Source: Methanobacteriota archaeon (GTDB lineage: Archaea; Thermoplasmatota; Thermoplasmata; Methanomassiliicoccales; Methanomassiliicoccaceae). Taken from it: DNA of 36,704 nt. Within the stretch, counting starts at the first letter, position 1. Each line of letters starts with the position of its first letter. The position numbers and the translations under genes are program-made. The notes beneath the pieces were generated by a model. It worked only from the letters and a program-made list of their open reading frames with translations. It was not told where the DNA came from and ran no database searches. Positions 8,444-17,159 of the stretch are shown here, piece after piece. Where the stretch lies: positions 1-36,704 of the forward strand of contig JAAYQQ010000054.1 of assembly GCA_012519255.1 (NCBI GenBank). Reading direction: 5' to 3'.

Positions 8444-9772
8444 TCATCTGAAAGAGCTCTGCCCGAACTGGCGGCGATAATCTCTCAACACCGACATCAT
8501 TCTCCGGGCCATCGATGGATCCAGTGAACTCTCGGTATCACAATGAGGACACCTCGTCAACATACACCCGCGAATAGATGAGGGGCAACCTGCGCACGCT
8601 AGCCCCCTGGCCATTAAGGTGTGGTAATGTCGTCCACAAGAGGGGCAAAGAGACCACCGAGACCGACCCTTACCAGATCTTCCCGTGTCCCCTCCGCCAG
8701 AGCGACGTCCGGTCGTTTTCTCATAGATTCCGTGGGAGGCGCACGTCTGAATCATCTCCCTAATGTGGTCCAGAGGCATGCCCCGGTGGAGTGAGCAGGA
8801 ACACATGAGCACGTAGCCCCCTCCCTCCATGCAGCTGTTGAGGCAGTTAATCGTCTCCTCCCTGATGGCATTGAGCGGTCCCAATAAAAGAGTGGTGAAG
8901 GCGTTAACTCCGCCTAGGATGCAGGCGCGGTCGCCCCACCGCCGCTTGGCCATGCCAAGATCATTCTCCTCGGCGAACTGAAATCCAGCGATGCCTGTTC
9001 CCAGCGCATCATCCACTAGTCCGGCAAACTCGCCATGGGAGAAGGTGCCGTGGGGATGGAAGATGACGGGGCAACCCCTCTTTTCAGCATCGTTGACAAT
9101 GATCCTCAGTCCAGGTATGGTATACCTTTGGAACACGTCTTTCCCGAAGAGGTCAGGATTGTCGGTGGCTGCCGCCACAAACATGGCCAGGTTCACGCCG
9201 CTGACAGAGAGGGCGGCAGAGAGATCTACAGCCAGCTGATTGGAATGCTGCAGGATCTTCCTGAAGATGTCAGGATTGCTCACCAGGTCCAGCGATAGAA
9301 CGTCCAGGCCCCTAAGGATGCCTGCCTTGGTAAGGGGCCCTTCTACGTTGCCCAGTATGGCGACCTTCTTACCAATCCTCTCACTGACCAGTTGGTATGA
9401 TCTCACCAGGTTGGAGAGAGGCGCCTCTCGAAGGGGGTCTGGAAGTTCTGCCGCATCCACCTTCTCGGGACTATCCAAGGGATGTCGCACGATTGAAGGA
9501 ATGCCATAAGGGGGGAACTTAAGCTCGCCCCCCAGCATTTCCACTTCCATGCCGCAGAACTGAATGCTCCCCACCACGGCATCGTGCCCCAGCTCCCTCT
9601 GGGCGGCGATGACCGAGCGGGCCGACCGCTCGGCGTCGAACTCGCCCGCGCACACCTCTGGGGTGGAGTAGCCGGCCACATCCAGTCCAAGCGTGAGGTC
9701 CCTTAGGAAGACTGGAACGCGATCCGGCACGCCCCCGTCCAGGGCGGCGGCCATGCGCTCCAGCGGCGTCAC
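8444..9772 (-). CDS. Uroporphyrinogen decarboxylase-family protein (methyltransferase-like) with Cys-rich C-terminal extension
   Basis: 442 aa; MTPLERMAAALDGGVPDRVPV, HPHGTFSHGEFAGLVDDALGTGIAGFQFAEENDLG, LGGVNAFTTLLLG match the UroD family. GTG start overlaps the upstream SBP stop (GTGA). C-terminus has CPSCG...CAGC...CPHC. Confidence 0.82.
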   Translation of the reverse strand: MTPLERMAAALDGGVPDRVPVFLRDLTLGLDVAGYSTPEVCAGEFDAERSARSVIAAQRELGHDAVVGSIQFCGMEVEMLGGELKFPPYGIPSIVRHPLDSPEKVDAAELPDPLREAPLSNLVRSYQLVSERIGKKVAILGNVEGPLTKAGILRGLDVLSLDLVSNPDIFRKILQHSNQLAVDLSAALSVSGVNLAMFVAAATDNPDLFGKDVFQRYTIPGLRIIVNDAEKRGCPVIFHPHGTFSHGEFAGLVDDALGTGIAGFQFAEENDLGMAKRRWGDRACILGGVNAFTTLLLGPLNAIREETINCLNSCMEGGGYVLMCSCSLHRGMPLDHIREMIQTCASHGIYEKTTGRRSGGGDTGRSGKGRSRWSLCPSCGRHYHTLMARGLACAGCPSSIRGCMLTRCPHCDTESSLDPSMARRMMSVLRDYRRQFGQSSFR

Positions 9773-10764
9773 GCCCGTCCCTGCAGCTGCCTCAGGAAGC
9801 TATCATCCACTCTCTCTGCAATGTTGGGCGCGGCTTCGATCTTCTTGTTTTCCAGGAGGAATTGGGCAGTGGAGTTAAGATTTTCAATATCCTCCCTGGT
9901 GATGTCCATGTCATAGAACAGGGAGTCCATGCACTTCTGCTGATTTGCCGGTGAAAGACCGGTGTACTTGGCGCATATCTCCGCAGCGTCGGTGTAGTTC
10001 TCATGGATATGATCGATGGCGCGATCGATTGCCCTCATGAACGCGGCGACAGCCTCAGGCTTCTCCTTCACGATCTTCTCTGTGGCCATGAGCGTGAGAG
10101 GGAAATTGCTTCCAAGCCCGCTGGAGTCAGCAATCTCGTGCACCTTATCCCCGCACTTTGTCTCTACATTGGTAGGCCATGGTTCGCTGCCCATCATGGC
10201 ATCCACTCCGCCATTCTTACTGCCTATATACATGGCATCTGGCATCTCGCTTGGTTTCAAAGGTACGAGTTCAACCATTGATGGGTCGACGCCCTCTTTT
10301 TCAAGCAGGCGTAGCAGTGCCCCATGAGTGGTGGAGCCGAACTGTACTCCCACCTTTTTCCCCACGAGGTCAGTGACATCGGCAATATCCTTCGACGCTA
10401 TCATGCGGTGCTGACCCTCTCCGCCCCCATAGCGGGCCAATAGCCTGGCGGTAGGATCTTTGGACATCAGGGTCACGGTGGGCCCTTCGCCCATGGCTCC
10501 CAGGTCGGCAGAGCCTGTGAGCATGGCTTCGGCTGACTCGATGCCCCCCTTCACTATAAGGAGATCCACGTTGACGCCCTCATCCTCGAAGAATCCAAGA
10601 TCTGATGCGATGATGAGCGGCTCATAGTCTACCTTATTCGAGTATGTCACCCTGAGCCCCATGGGGTCGTCGTCAGAGTTGATCAGAATTAGGGCTCCTG
10701 CCGCGCCTGCCACTACCACCATGATGACTATGGCGATACCAATCATTCCTTGTTTTTTATGCAT
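9769..10764 (-). CDS. ABC transporter substrate-binding protein (NMT1/TauA/SsuA-like)
   Basis: 331 aa; N-terminal membrane anchor, RVTYSNKVDYEPLIIASDLGFFEDEGVNVDLLIVKGG, GKKVGVQFGSTTHGALLRLLEKEGVD. Confidence 0.85.
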   Translation of the reverse strand: MHKKQGMIGIAIVIMVVVAGAAGALILINSDDDPMGLRVTYSNKVDYEPLIIASDLGFFEDEGVNVDLLIVKGGIESAEAMLTGSADLGAMGEGPTVTLMSKDPTARLLARYGGGEGQHRMIASKDIADVTDLVGKKVGVQFGSTTHGALLRLLEKEGVDPSMVELVPLKPSEMPDAMYIGSKNGGVDAMMGSEPWPTNVETKCGDKVHEIADSSGLGSNFPLTLMATEKIVKEKPEAVAAFMRAIDRAIDHIHENYTDAAEICAKYTGLSPANQQKCMDSLFYDMDITREDIENLNSTAQFLLENKKIEAAPNIAERVDDSFLRQLQGRA

Positions 10765-11582
10765 ATGCTCTCCTCCAAAATATTCTCAATTAAGGTCGGC
10801 CGATAGATCTCGGACCTTTTGCACCCGCACTCCACCAGCACCTGTTGGAGGGCGGTAGATATCTCTTGCCGGAGGGCGGAGGCCTCCCCGCTGAACATGT
10901 CCCGTGGGCGGGGCAGGTCTACGTTCCACTCCTTGAAGATCTCCCCCGGGTGTGTGCTCATGAGCACGATCCTGTTTCCCAGGACGATAGCCTCCTCAAT
11001 GTTGTGAGTAACGAAGACCACGGTCTTCCTCTCTTGCTGCCATATCTTTAGCAGCTCCATATCCATGTGCTTCCTGGCCTGTTCGTCCAGCGCGCCAAAT
11101 GGCTCATCCATCAGCAGGACGTCCGGCCCCATGGCGAGGGTACGGGCGATGACCGCCTTTTGCTTCATCCCGCCAGAAAGATCAGAAGGACGGGCATTCT
11201 CGAAGGCGGCCAGGTCGACCAGTTCGAGCATCTGGCGCGCCCTCTCTTCCCTCTCCCTTCTTGGTTGACCCTGCACCTTCAGTCCCAGGGCGACGTTCTC
11301 CAGCACGGAAAGCCAGGGGAATAGACTGGGCTCCTGGAATACCACCCCTATACGGGGCGACGGGCCTTCGACCTCCCTGCCGTCCACGAGGACCTTTCCA
11401 TGAGTGGGTCGCTCGAATCCCGCTGCCAGATTAAGGAGTGTGGACTTTCCGCAGCCGGATGGACCTACCAGGCAGACGAGGTCCTCCTTCTCGATACTCA
11501 GATCGATGTCGCGAATGGCCACCATGCCCTCTCCCTTCTCCCGATCTACGAAGGTCTTGCTTACTCCGGAGAATTGGAGCAT
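10743..11582 (-). CDS. ABC transporter ATP-binding protein (nitrate/sulfonate/taurine type)
   Basis: 279 aa; Walker A GPSGCGKSTLL, signature LSGGMKQKAVIARTLA, Walker B VLLMDEPFGALD. Confidence 0.93.
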   Translation of the reverse strand: MLQFSGVSKTFVDREKGEGMVAIRDIDLSIEKEDLVCLVGPSGCGKSTLLNLAAGFERPTHGKVLVDGREVEGPSPRIGVVFQEPSLFPWLSVLENVALGLKVQGQPRREREERARQMLELVDLAAFENARPSDLSGGMKQKAVIARTLAMGPDVLLMDEPFGALDEQARKHMDMELLKIWQQERKTVVFVTHNIEEAIVLGNRIVLMSTHPGEIFKEWNVDLPRPRDMFSGEASALRQEISTALQQVLVECGCKRSEIYRPTLIENILEESICIKNKE

Positions 11583-11583
11583 C

Positions 11584-12474
11584 TCAACTTGCCTCCCTGG
11601 AGAGGCCCAGTCGCCCCATGACCCTATTCTCTATCGCGGCAAACAGGAAGCGTTCGATGAACAATCCGATGATGCATATGACCGCTATCGATACGAACGC
11701 CCCGGTAAAATCGAGAGACCATCTGGATTGTATGATTGTGTAACCGAGCCCTAGTGCAACCCCCACAACCATCTCTGCGGCGATGAGCACCCTCCATCCG
11801 TTACCCAATCCTATGCGGAGGCCATCAATGATCTGAAGGGAGGAGGCAGGCAGGTGGACATGCCGGAAAGTGTCCCAGCTGCTCATACCCATCGTTTGGG
11901 CCACTCGCAGATATATCGGTGGCACTGCACGCACAGCTCCTGCCGTGGCGATGACGATGGGGGGCAGGGCGGTCATGAATATCATGAATATGGTTGCGGT
12001 GTTCCCCAGTCCGAACAGGAGAAGGGCGATGGGCACCCACGCCAGACCGGGTATCAGTTGAAGAATATGAATGGAAGTCATGGATAGATCATGGAGGATG
12101 CGACTGGTTCCCAGGACTATACCTGCCCCCACTCCCACGACGGCGGCCAGGCCATACCCGATGCCCCATCGGGTTAGGCTGGCCAGGGTATGTTCGTATA
12201 TGGTGCTCCCATCCAGCTCGGCGCCAGCCAGCAGAGAGATGCCCCGGGTGAAGGTATCCCATGGCATGGGAAAGCTGACTGCCCGGACAGCCTGTACGAT
12301 CTCTCCTATCACCTGCCAGGCCAGGAGGAATAGGCATACGGCCAGGATGGTCTTGGCCACTGTGTAGAACATGGTACGGGTGCGCTCGACCCCGAACTCA
12401 AAGTGTACATCTCCCTCATCGAGCGCCCTGTCAGACGCCACCCTCCACTCCTTGTTCTTCTCTCTCCAGGCCAT
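11584..12474 (-). CDS. ABC transporter permease (nitrate/sulfonate/taurine type)
   Basis: 296 aa; multiple TM segments and the EAA-like loop VAQTMGMSSWDTFRHVHLPASSLQIIDGLRIGLGNGWRVLIAAEMV. Confidence 0.9.
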   Translation of the reverse strand: MAWREKNKEWRVASDRALDEGDVHFEFGVERTRTMFYTVAKTILAVCLFLLAWQVIGEIVQAVRAVSFPMPWDTFTRGISLLAGAELDGSTIYEHTLASLTRWGIGYGLAAVVGVGAGIVLGTSRILHDLSMTSIHILQLIPGLAWVPIALLLFGLGNTATIFMIFMTALPPIVIATAGAVRAVPPIYLRVAQTMGMSSWDTFRHVHLPASSLQIIDGLRIGLGNGWRVLIAAEMVVGVALGLGYTIIQSRWSLDFTGAFVSIAVICIIGLFIERFLFAAIENRVMGRLGLSREAS

Positions 12475-12598
12475 CGTGGTTCAATCCTTGGAACGGAAAG
12501 GATTATGTGAGTTTAAACTCAAATATATCACCACGAAATCAAAACATGAGTATATCTCCTTTGTGTTTGGCCCCTGCTTCCAAATCGACGATTAGATA

Positions 12599-13255
12599 AT
12601 GCATGAGGTAGATGGGACCACAATGCGTTCAGCTACACTCCTGCTGAGAATACCGGGCAATTGGATCGGGGAGTTATCGGCCAAGTGCAACGCTTCAGTT
12701 AGGGTACTGAAATGTGTACCTTCCAATCATACCACTGGTCGAAGCCTGCTCCGCATAGAGCTCCCAGATAATATGGCTGGCCATCTGTTGGCTGATCAAA
12801 TTAAGGAACTTGGCCCGGACTGCCACATTGACCTCACCACCATCGGACCGGGGAAGCACGTCGCGTCCGTGACCAACAATGCCTGCCTTATATGCAATGC
12901 ATTGAACGAGGCAAACTGCTTCCTGGATTCGGCAACTTCTCAACCAGATGGGCGGGTTAACTGGTGTGTCATTGCTCCCAGGACTAATAATATAAGTGCT
13001 CTTGTAGACAGGCTGAAGGAGTTGGGCTGTGAGGTGGAGATTACCAGTCTGCGTGATCAGGAGGATGATGGCCCGCTCACATTTCATCAGGAGAAGGTGC
13101 TGCGAACAGCCTATGACATGGGGTATTACGATATCCCCCGCACGATAAATCTGGGAGATCTTTCTGACAAACTGGGTATTGCCCGTTCCACCCTCAATGT
13201 GATCCTGCGGAGGGCAGAGAAAAGGCTAGTGGGACAGCATATAGGAAGACCTTAG
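12599..13255 (+). CDS. HTH_10 (bacterio-opsin activator-like) transcriptional regulator
   Basis: 218 aa; C-terminal LTFHQEKVLRTAYDMGYYDIPRTINLGDLSDKLGIARSTLNVILRRAEKRL is the archaeal HTH_10 pattern. Confidence 0.87.
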   Translation: MHEVDGTTMRSATLLLRIPGNWIGELSAKCNASVRVLKCVPSNHTTGRSLLRIELPDNMAGHLLADQIKELGPDCHIDLTTIGPGKHVASVTNNACLICNALNEANCFLDSATSQPDGRVNWCVIAPRTNNISALVDRLKELGCEVEITSLRDQEDDGPLTFHQEKVLRTAYDMGYYDIPRTINLGDLSDKLGIARSTLNVILRRAEKRLVGQHIGRP

Positions 13256-13270
13256 GCGAATATATTCGCC
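13255..13270. promoter_or_regulatory. 16-bp perfect palindrome GGCGAATATATTCGCC
   Basis: Read directly; 14 of 16 positions recur at 16903-16918. Confidence 0.55.
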
Positions 13271-13485
13271 GATATGATATCACTGACGGACGTTCTTGTC
13301 GCCCCGGGACTGTGAGCAGTCCGTGGTAGTGAAAAGATGTTCGTTGTCAATAAAGAGCGGCCGTTCTGCAGCAAGCCGAGGAAGCAGTCTCGCATGTCCT
13401 GCAGGCTTTCATTTTTCCATCCAGCCACTTTGGTGGAATCTTGCATTCCCTTTAACCCGGCCGCCCTTGAGGAGGCGTTATAACA

Positions 13486-13857
13486 ATGGCCAGCTACGTC
13501 AAGCGCGTTGCCATCTCATCGGCCGGGATGACACTGGACGATGAAGTCGATCCCCACTTTGGAAGGTGTGAACGTTTCCTGGTGGTGGAAGGCGATGAAG
13601 TTACCGTGATAGAGAACTCCGCCCACACCGCGAGAGAGGGAGCCGGAATAAGATCGGCTCAACTCATGATCGACCAGGGTATTACTGATGTCATTACTGG
13701 CAGCGTTGGTCCAAAGGCCTTCCAGGTCCTCCGCGAGGCGGGCATCAGGATATACACTGGTTGCTCCGGAAAGATAATGGACTCTCTTAAAAAGTGCCAG
13801 GATGGGGAGCTGGAAGAGTCAGCTGGCGCATCCCACAGAGGGCACAAGGGAGCTTGA
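13486..13857 (+). CDS. NifX/NafY-like (dinitrogenase iron-molybdenum cofactor biosynthesis) family protein
   Basis: 123 aa; VDPHFGRCERFLVVEGDEVTVIENSAH...GITDVITGSVGPKAFQVLREAGIRIYTG. Confidence 0.85.
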   Translation: MASYVKRVAISSAGMTLDDEVDPHFGRCERFLVVEGDEVTVIENSAHTAREGAGIRSAQLMIDQGITDVITGSVGPKAFQVLREAGIRIYTGCSGKIMDSLKKCQDGELEESAGASHRGHKGA

Positions 13858-13869
13858 AAGTTATAAGAA

Positions 13870-14238
13870 GTGATTGAAATGAAGATTTGCATACCGACAG
13901 AAGGAAATAACGGTCTAAGCGAAGCCGTATGTGCGCATTTTGGCCAGGCAGATACCTTTACGTTATACGATACTGACACGGGAGATGTCAGGGTTATTGA
14001 GAATCGCAGCGAGCACAAGGGCGGCTTGGGAACTCCCCCTCAGCAGCTCCATAAGGAGAATGTGGAAATTGTCCTGGCCGGAGGGCTGGGTCCAAAGGCC
14101 GTCGACATGTTGCAGGGATTCGGAATCGATGTCTATGTAGGAGCCAACGGCACGGTTCAAGACACCATTGAAGAATGGCGTAAGGGAAATCTGGCAAAAG
14201 CTACCTACGACAACGCCTGCCGTGACCACGCCCACTAA
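13870..14238 (+). CDS. Second NifX/NafY-like family protein
   Basis: 122 aa; MKICIPTEGNNGLSEAVCAHFGQADTFTLYD...VEIVLAGGLGPKAVDMLQGFGIDVYVGA. MKI at 13879 is the likely start. Confidence 0.85.
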   Translation: MIEMKICIPTEGNNGLSEAVCAHFGQADTFTLYDTDTGDVRVIENRSEHKGGLGTPPQQLHKENVEIVLAGGLGPKAVDMLQGFGIDVYVGANGTVQDTIEEWRKGNLAKATYDNACRDHAH

Positions 14239-14296
14239 ACACCATGCTCATATCAACCCGCACACATCCTGGGACAGGATCAGGGAGGGCCAGGGC

Positions 14297-15124
14297 ATGA
14301 GAATAGCCGTGGCCAGCGGCAAGGGGGGCACAGGCAAGACACTGGTATCGGCCAATCTTGCCGCTGCGGCAATGGTAGACCTCGTCGACCTGGATGTGGA
14401 AGAGCCCAATGCCTATCTCTACTTTGGAGAGGGAGAGACGAGCACCTTACCGGTGAATCGACCAGTCCCTTCCATTGATGAGGATAAGTGTAATTTGTGC
14501 GGCGAGTGCGCAAGAGTCTGCGCTTTTGGAGCCCTGGTCCGTCTGCCTAGCCGCATACATGTGTATGAGGAACTCTGCCATGGCTGTGGGGCGTGCACTC
14601 GTCTCTGTCCTCAAGAAGCCATTATTGAGGTCGGTCACGAGATCGGGGAGCTTATCCGCACTAGAGCGGGGAGCCGGCAGCTCACATATGGCCGGCTCAG
14701 GGTGGGGGAACCCATTGCCGTGCCGCTGATACAGGCGGTCAAGGAGGCCCTGCCCATGCAGCGGATGACCATCGCAGATTGCCCCCCAGGGACTTCCTGC
14801 CTGATGGTTGAAGCGGTTAGGGGGAGCGATTACGTCATTATGGTTACTGAACCCACACCTTTCGGTGCGCACGATCTAATCCTGGCCGCGGATGTACTGG
14901 ATCGTCTGTCCATACCTCATGGCGTGGTCATCAATAAAGATGGGCCAGGTAGTGGGAACATCGAGGAGATATGTGCAGATAGAGACATTGCCATTCTCTC
15001 AAGGATCCCCTTCCGCCGTGACATCGCCGAACGCCATGCCCGAGGGAAGCTGTTGGATCGCCCGGAGGATCGCAGGCGCTTCTTAGTTCTATGGGATGCA
15101 GCGCGTAGGGAGATGAAAATATGA
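14297..15124 (+). CDS. MinD superfamily P-loop ATPase with inserted 4Fe-4S ferredoxin domain
   Basis: MRIAVASGKGGTGKTLVSANLA; two CxxCxxCxxxC clusters (CNLCGECARVC, CHGCGACTRLC). The ORF call starts at 14168 but the internal ATG at 14297 matches the family start. Confidence 0.9.
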   Translation: MRIAVASGKGGTGKTLVSANLAAAAMVDLVDLDVEEPNAYLYFGEGETSTLPVNRPVPSIDEDKCNLCGECARVCAFGALVRLPSRIHVYEELCHGCGACTRLCPQEAIIEVGHEIGELIRTRAGSRQLTYGRLRVGEPIAVPLIQAVKEALPMQRMTIADCPPGTSCLMVEAVRGSDYVIMVTEPTPFGAHDLILAADVLDRLSIPHGVVINKDGPGSGNIEEICADRDIAILSRIPFRRDIAERHARGKLLDRPEDRRRFLVLWDAARREMKI

Positions 15125-15987
15125 AAGAGATCGCGGTGCTCAGTGGCAAGGGAGGGACAGGCAAGACCACACTCCTGGCCAGCCTCGCCGCCCTCAATCC
15201 CGAGGCAATACTGGCGGACTGTGATGTGGATGCTCCAAATCTCCATCTTCTGGTGGCCGGAGAGACCATGGAAGAGGGGGAGTTCTCCGCCTCCTCGCTA
15301 CCCTCAATAGATTTGGCGGAGTGCACTCGCTGCCGTGTCTGCACGGAGGCTTGCCGCTTTGGAGCGATCCACCTGGATGACTTGGTCAAGGGACCTCACA
15401 TCGACCCCCTGTCCTGTGAGGGCTGTCTTCTCTGCTGGAGACTCTGCCCTGCGCAGGCCATCTCCATTTCCGAGCGAACCTCTGGTCGATGGAGGGTATC
15501 CAAAACCGCAGGCGGAATCATGTTCCATGCGATGCTGGAGCCGGCTGAGGGGAACTCTGGCAAACTGGTGTCTCTGCTCAAGCGCAAGGCCAGAGCACAC
15601 GCCGCCGATTCCGGCTCTTCACTCCTACTTGTGGATGGGCCGCCTGGCATTGGCTGTGCCGCCATTGCTGCTCTATCGGGTGTAGATATGGCCATCCTGG
15701 TGGCAGAGTCTACCAGGTCAAGCCTCACAGATCTAGAGAGGGTCGTACGTCTGTGTCATCAGATGGATGTTCTCCCCGCCGTTGTCATCAACCGCTGGGA
15801 CCTTTCGCCATTCCTTACCGGGGCCATCGAGGAGTGGACGCATCAAAATAAGGTTGCCCTGCTCGGGCGCATCCCATTCGATGACTCGGTTTATCAATGC
15901 GCCTCTGCCGGCAAGGTGGTTAGTGAATCCTCCCCTGCCGGCAAGGCCATATCTCAGATTTGGAAAAGGGCCGAGGCCCTTCTCTGA
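15121..15987 (+). CDS. Second MinD superfamily P-loop ATPase with inserted ferredoxin domain
   Basis: 288 aa; MKEIAVLSGKGGTGKTTLLASLA; CTRCRVCTEAC and CEGCLLCWRLC clusters; start overlaps upstream stop. Confidence 0.9.
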   Translation: MKEIAVLSGKGGTGKTTLLASLAALNPEAILADCDVDAPNLHLLVAGETMEEGEFSASSLPSIDLAECTRCRVCTEACRFGAIHLDDLVKGPHIDPLSCEGCLLCWRLCPAQAISISERTSGRWRVSKTAGGIMFHAMLEPAEGNSGKLVSLLKRKARAHAADSGSSLLLVDGPPGIGCAAIAALSGVDMAILVAESTRSSLTDLERVVRLCHQMDVLPAVVINRWDLSPFLTGAIEEWTHQNKVALLGRIPFDDSVYQCASAGKVVSESSPAGKAISQIWKRAEALL

Positions 15988-15989
15988 GT

Positions 15990-16811
15990 CTACTCTCCGT
16001 TAACAGTGCTGACGATCTTGTCTATTATAGAATCGAAAGCTTCTGCCCGAGAGTCACCTGACAATACGAATGGCTCCCCTTTCTCCCCACTCTGAGCGAC
16101 CTGAGGGTCTAGTGGAATCTTTCCGAGATAAGGTATGCCATACTCCATCGCTGCCTGGATGGCCAGGCTGCTCTCCAGCCCCTTGGCTGCCTCTCCGCAG
16201 TGGGGACACACGAAACCATTCATATTGTCTACCAGCCCCAGCACCTTCAGCCCGACAAGGTGGGCGAAGCGGATGGACTTTCTTACGCTGATAAGGGCGA
16301 CCTCCTGCGGAGTGGTCACTATCACTGCCCCATCAACGTTGGGAATCAGCTGGGCCACGCTTAGCGGCTCGTCCCCAGTTCCAGGGGGCAGGTCAACGAT
16401 CAGGTAATCAAGCTCGCCCCATTCAACATCCTCGATGAATTGCCTGATGGCTCCCATCTTCACTGGCCCTCGCCAGATGACTGGAGCATCTTTTTCCTCA
16501 ACTATGTATGCAATGGAAATAACCCTAAGCTGGGGAAGGATCTGGGCGGGGCGTATATGCCCATCCATCACGGTGAGCTGTTCATCTGGCGATCCCAGGA
16601 GCTTGGGCACACTGGGTCCGTGGATATCGGCGTCGAGCAGGCCGACCGAATATCCCCGTTTAACCAGTCCGGCAGCCAGGTTGACTGCCACTGTCGACTT
16701 CCCAACTCCTCCCTTGCCGCTCATGACCACGATCTTGTGCTTGACGCCGGAGAGCGCCTTTGCCTTATCTTCCTGAGCCATGCAGCCGTTGATGACGTTA
16801 ATATCACTCAT
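15990..16811 (-). CDS. Mrp/NBP35-family Fe-S cluster carrier ATPase (ApbC-like)
   Basis: KIVVMSGKGGVGKSTVAVNLAAGL, DADIHGPSVPKLLG, DYLIVDLPPGTGDEPLS, NMNGFVCPHCGE. Start could be 16838; MSDINV at 16811 preferred. Confidence 0.92.
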   Translation of the reverse strand: MSDINVINGCMAQEDKAKALSGVKHKIVVMSGKGGVGKSTVAVNLAAGLVKRGYSVGLLDADIHGPSVPKLLGSPDEQLTVMDGHIRPAQILPQLRVISIAYIVEEKDAPVIWRGPVKMGAIRQFIEDVEWGELDYLIVDLPPGTGDEPLSVAQLIPNVDGAVIVTTPQEVALISVRKSIRFAHLVGLKVLGLVDNMNGFVCPHCGEAAKGLESSLAIQAAMEYGIPYLGKIPLDPQVAQSGEKGEPFVLSGDSRAEAFDSIIDKIVSTVNGE

Positions 16812-16902
16812 GAATGTCCTCTCGACGCTCCGGTACATTTTCTGGAAGCAATGTCATCCGGACCGCTGAAACTCTATAGAATGATTACTTATAGGTCTTG
16901 AC

Positions 16903-16918
16903 GGCGAATACATTCGCT
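16903..16918. promoter_or_regulatory. Imperfect palindrome GGCGAATACATTCGCT upstream of the Mrp gene
   Basis: 14/16 identity to the palindrome at 13255-13270. Confidence 0.5.
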
Positions 16919-17159
16919 GAATAGTGTTGACCCACGTTCTTTTGGATCTTTGACCCACTCCCACTTCTGCATCTCAATACAATGCCGCCGAGATGATCCA
17001 TATATTATTCTTAGATCAATGGTCGAAAAGTCACAGTAGAGCGGTATGTGATGCCCGATCATTTCATCGGTCCGATCATGGGGACACTGGGCAGATAAGG
17101 CTAACTTAAAATCGGGCGAGATATCATATTTATTATAGCTCCGAACAGGAAGTGCTGCC

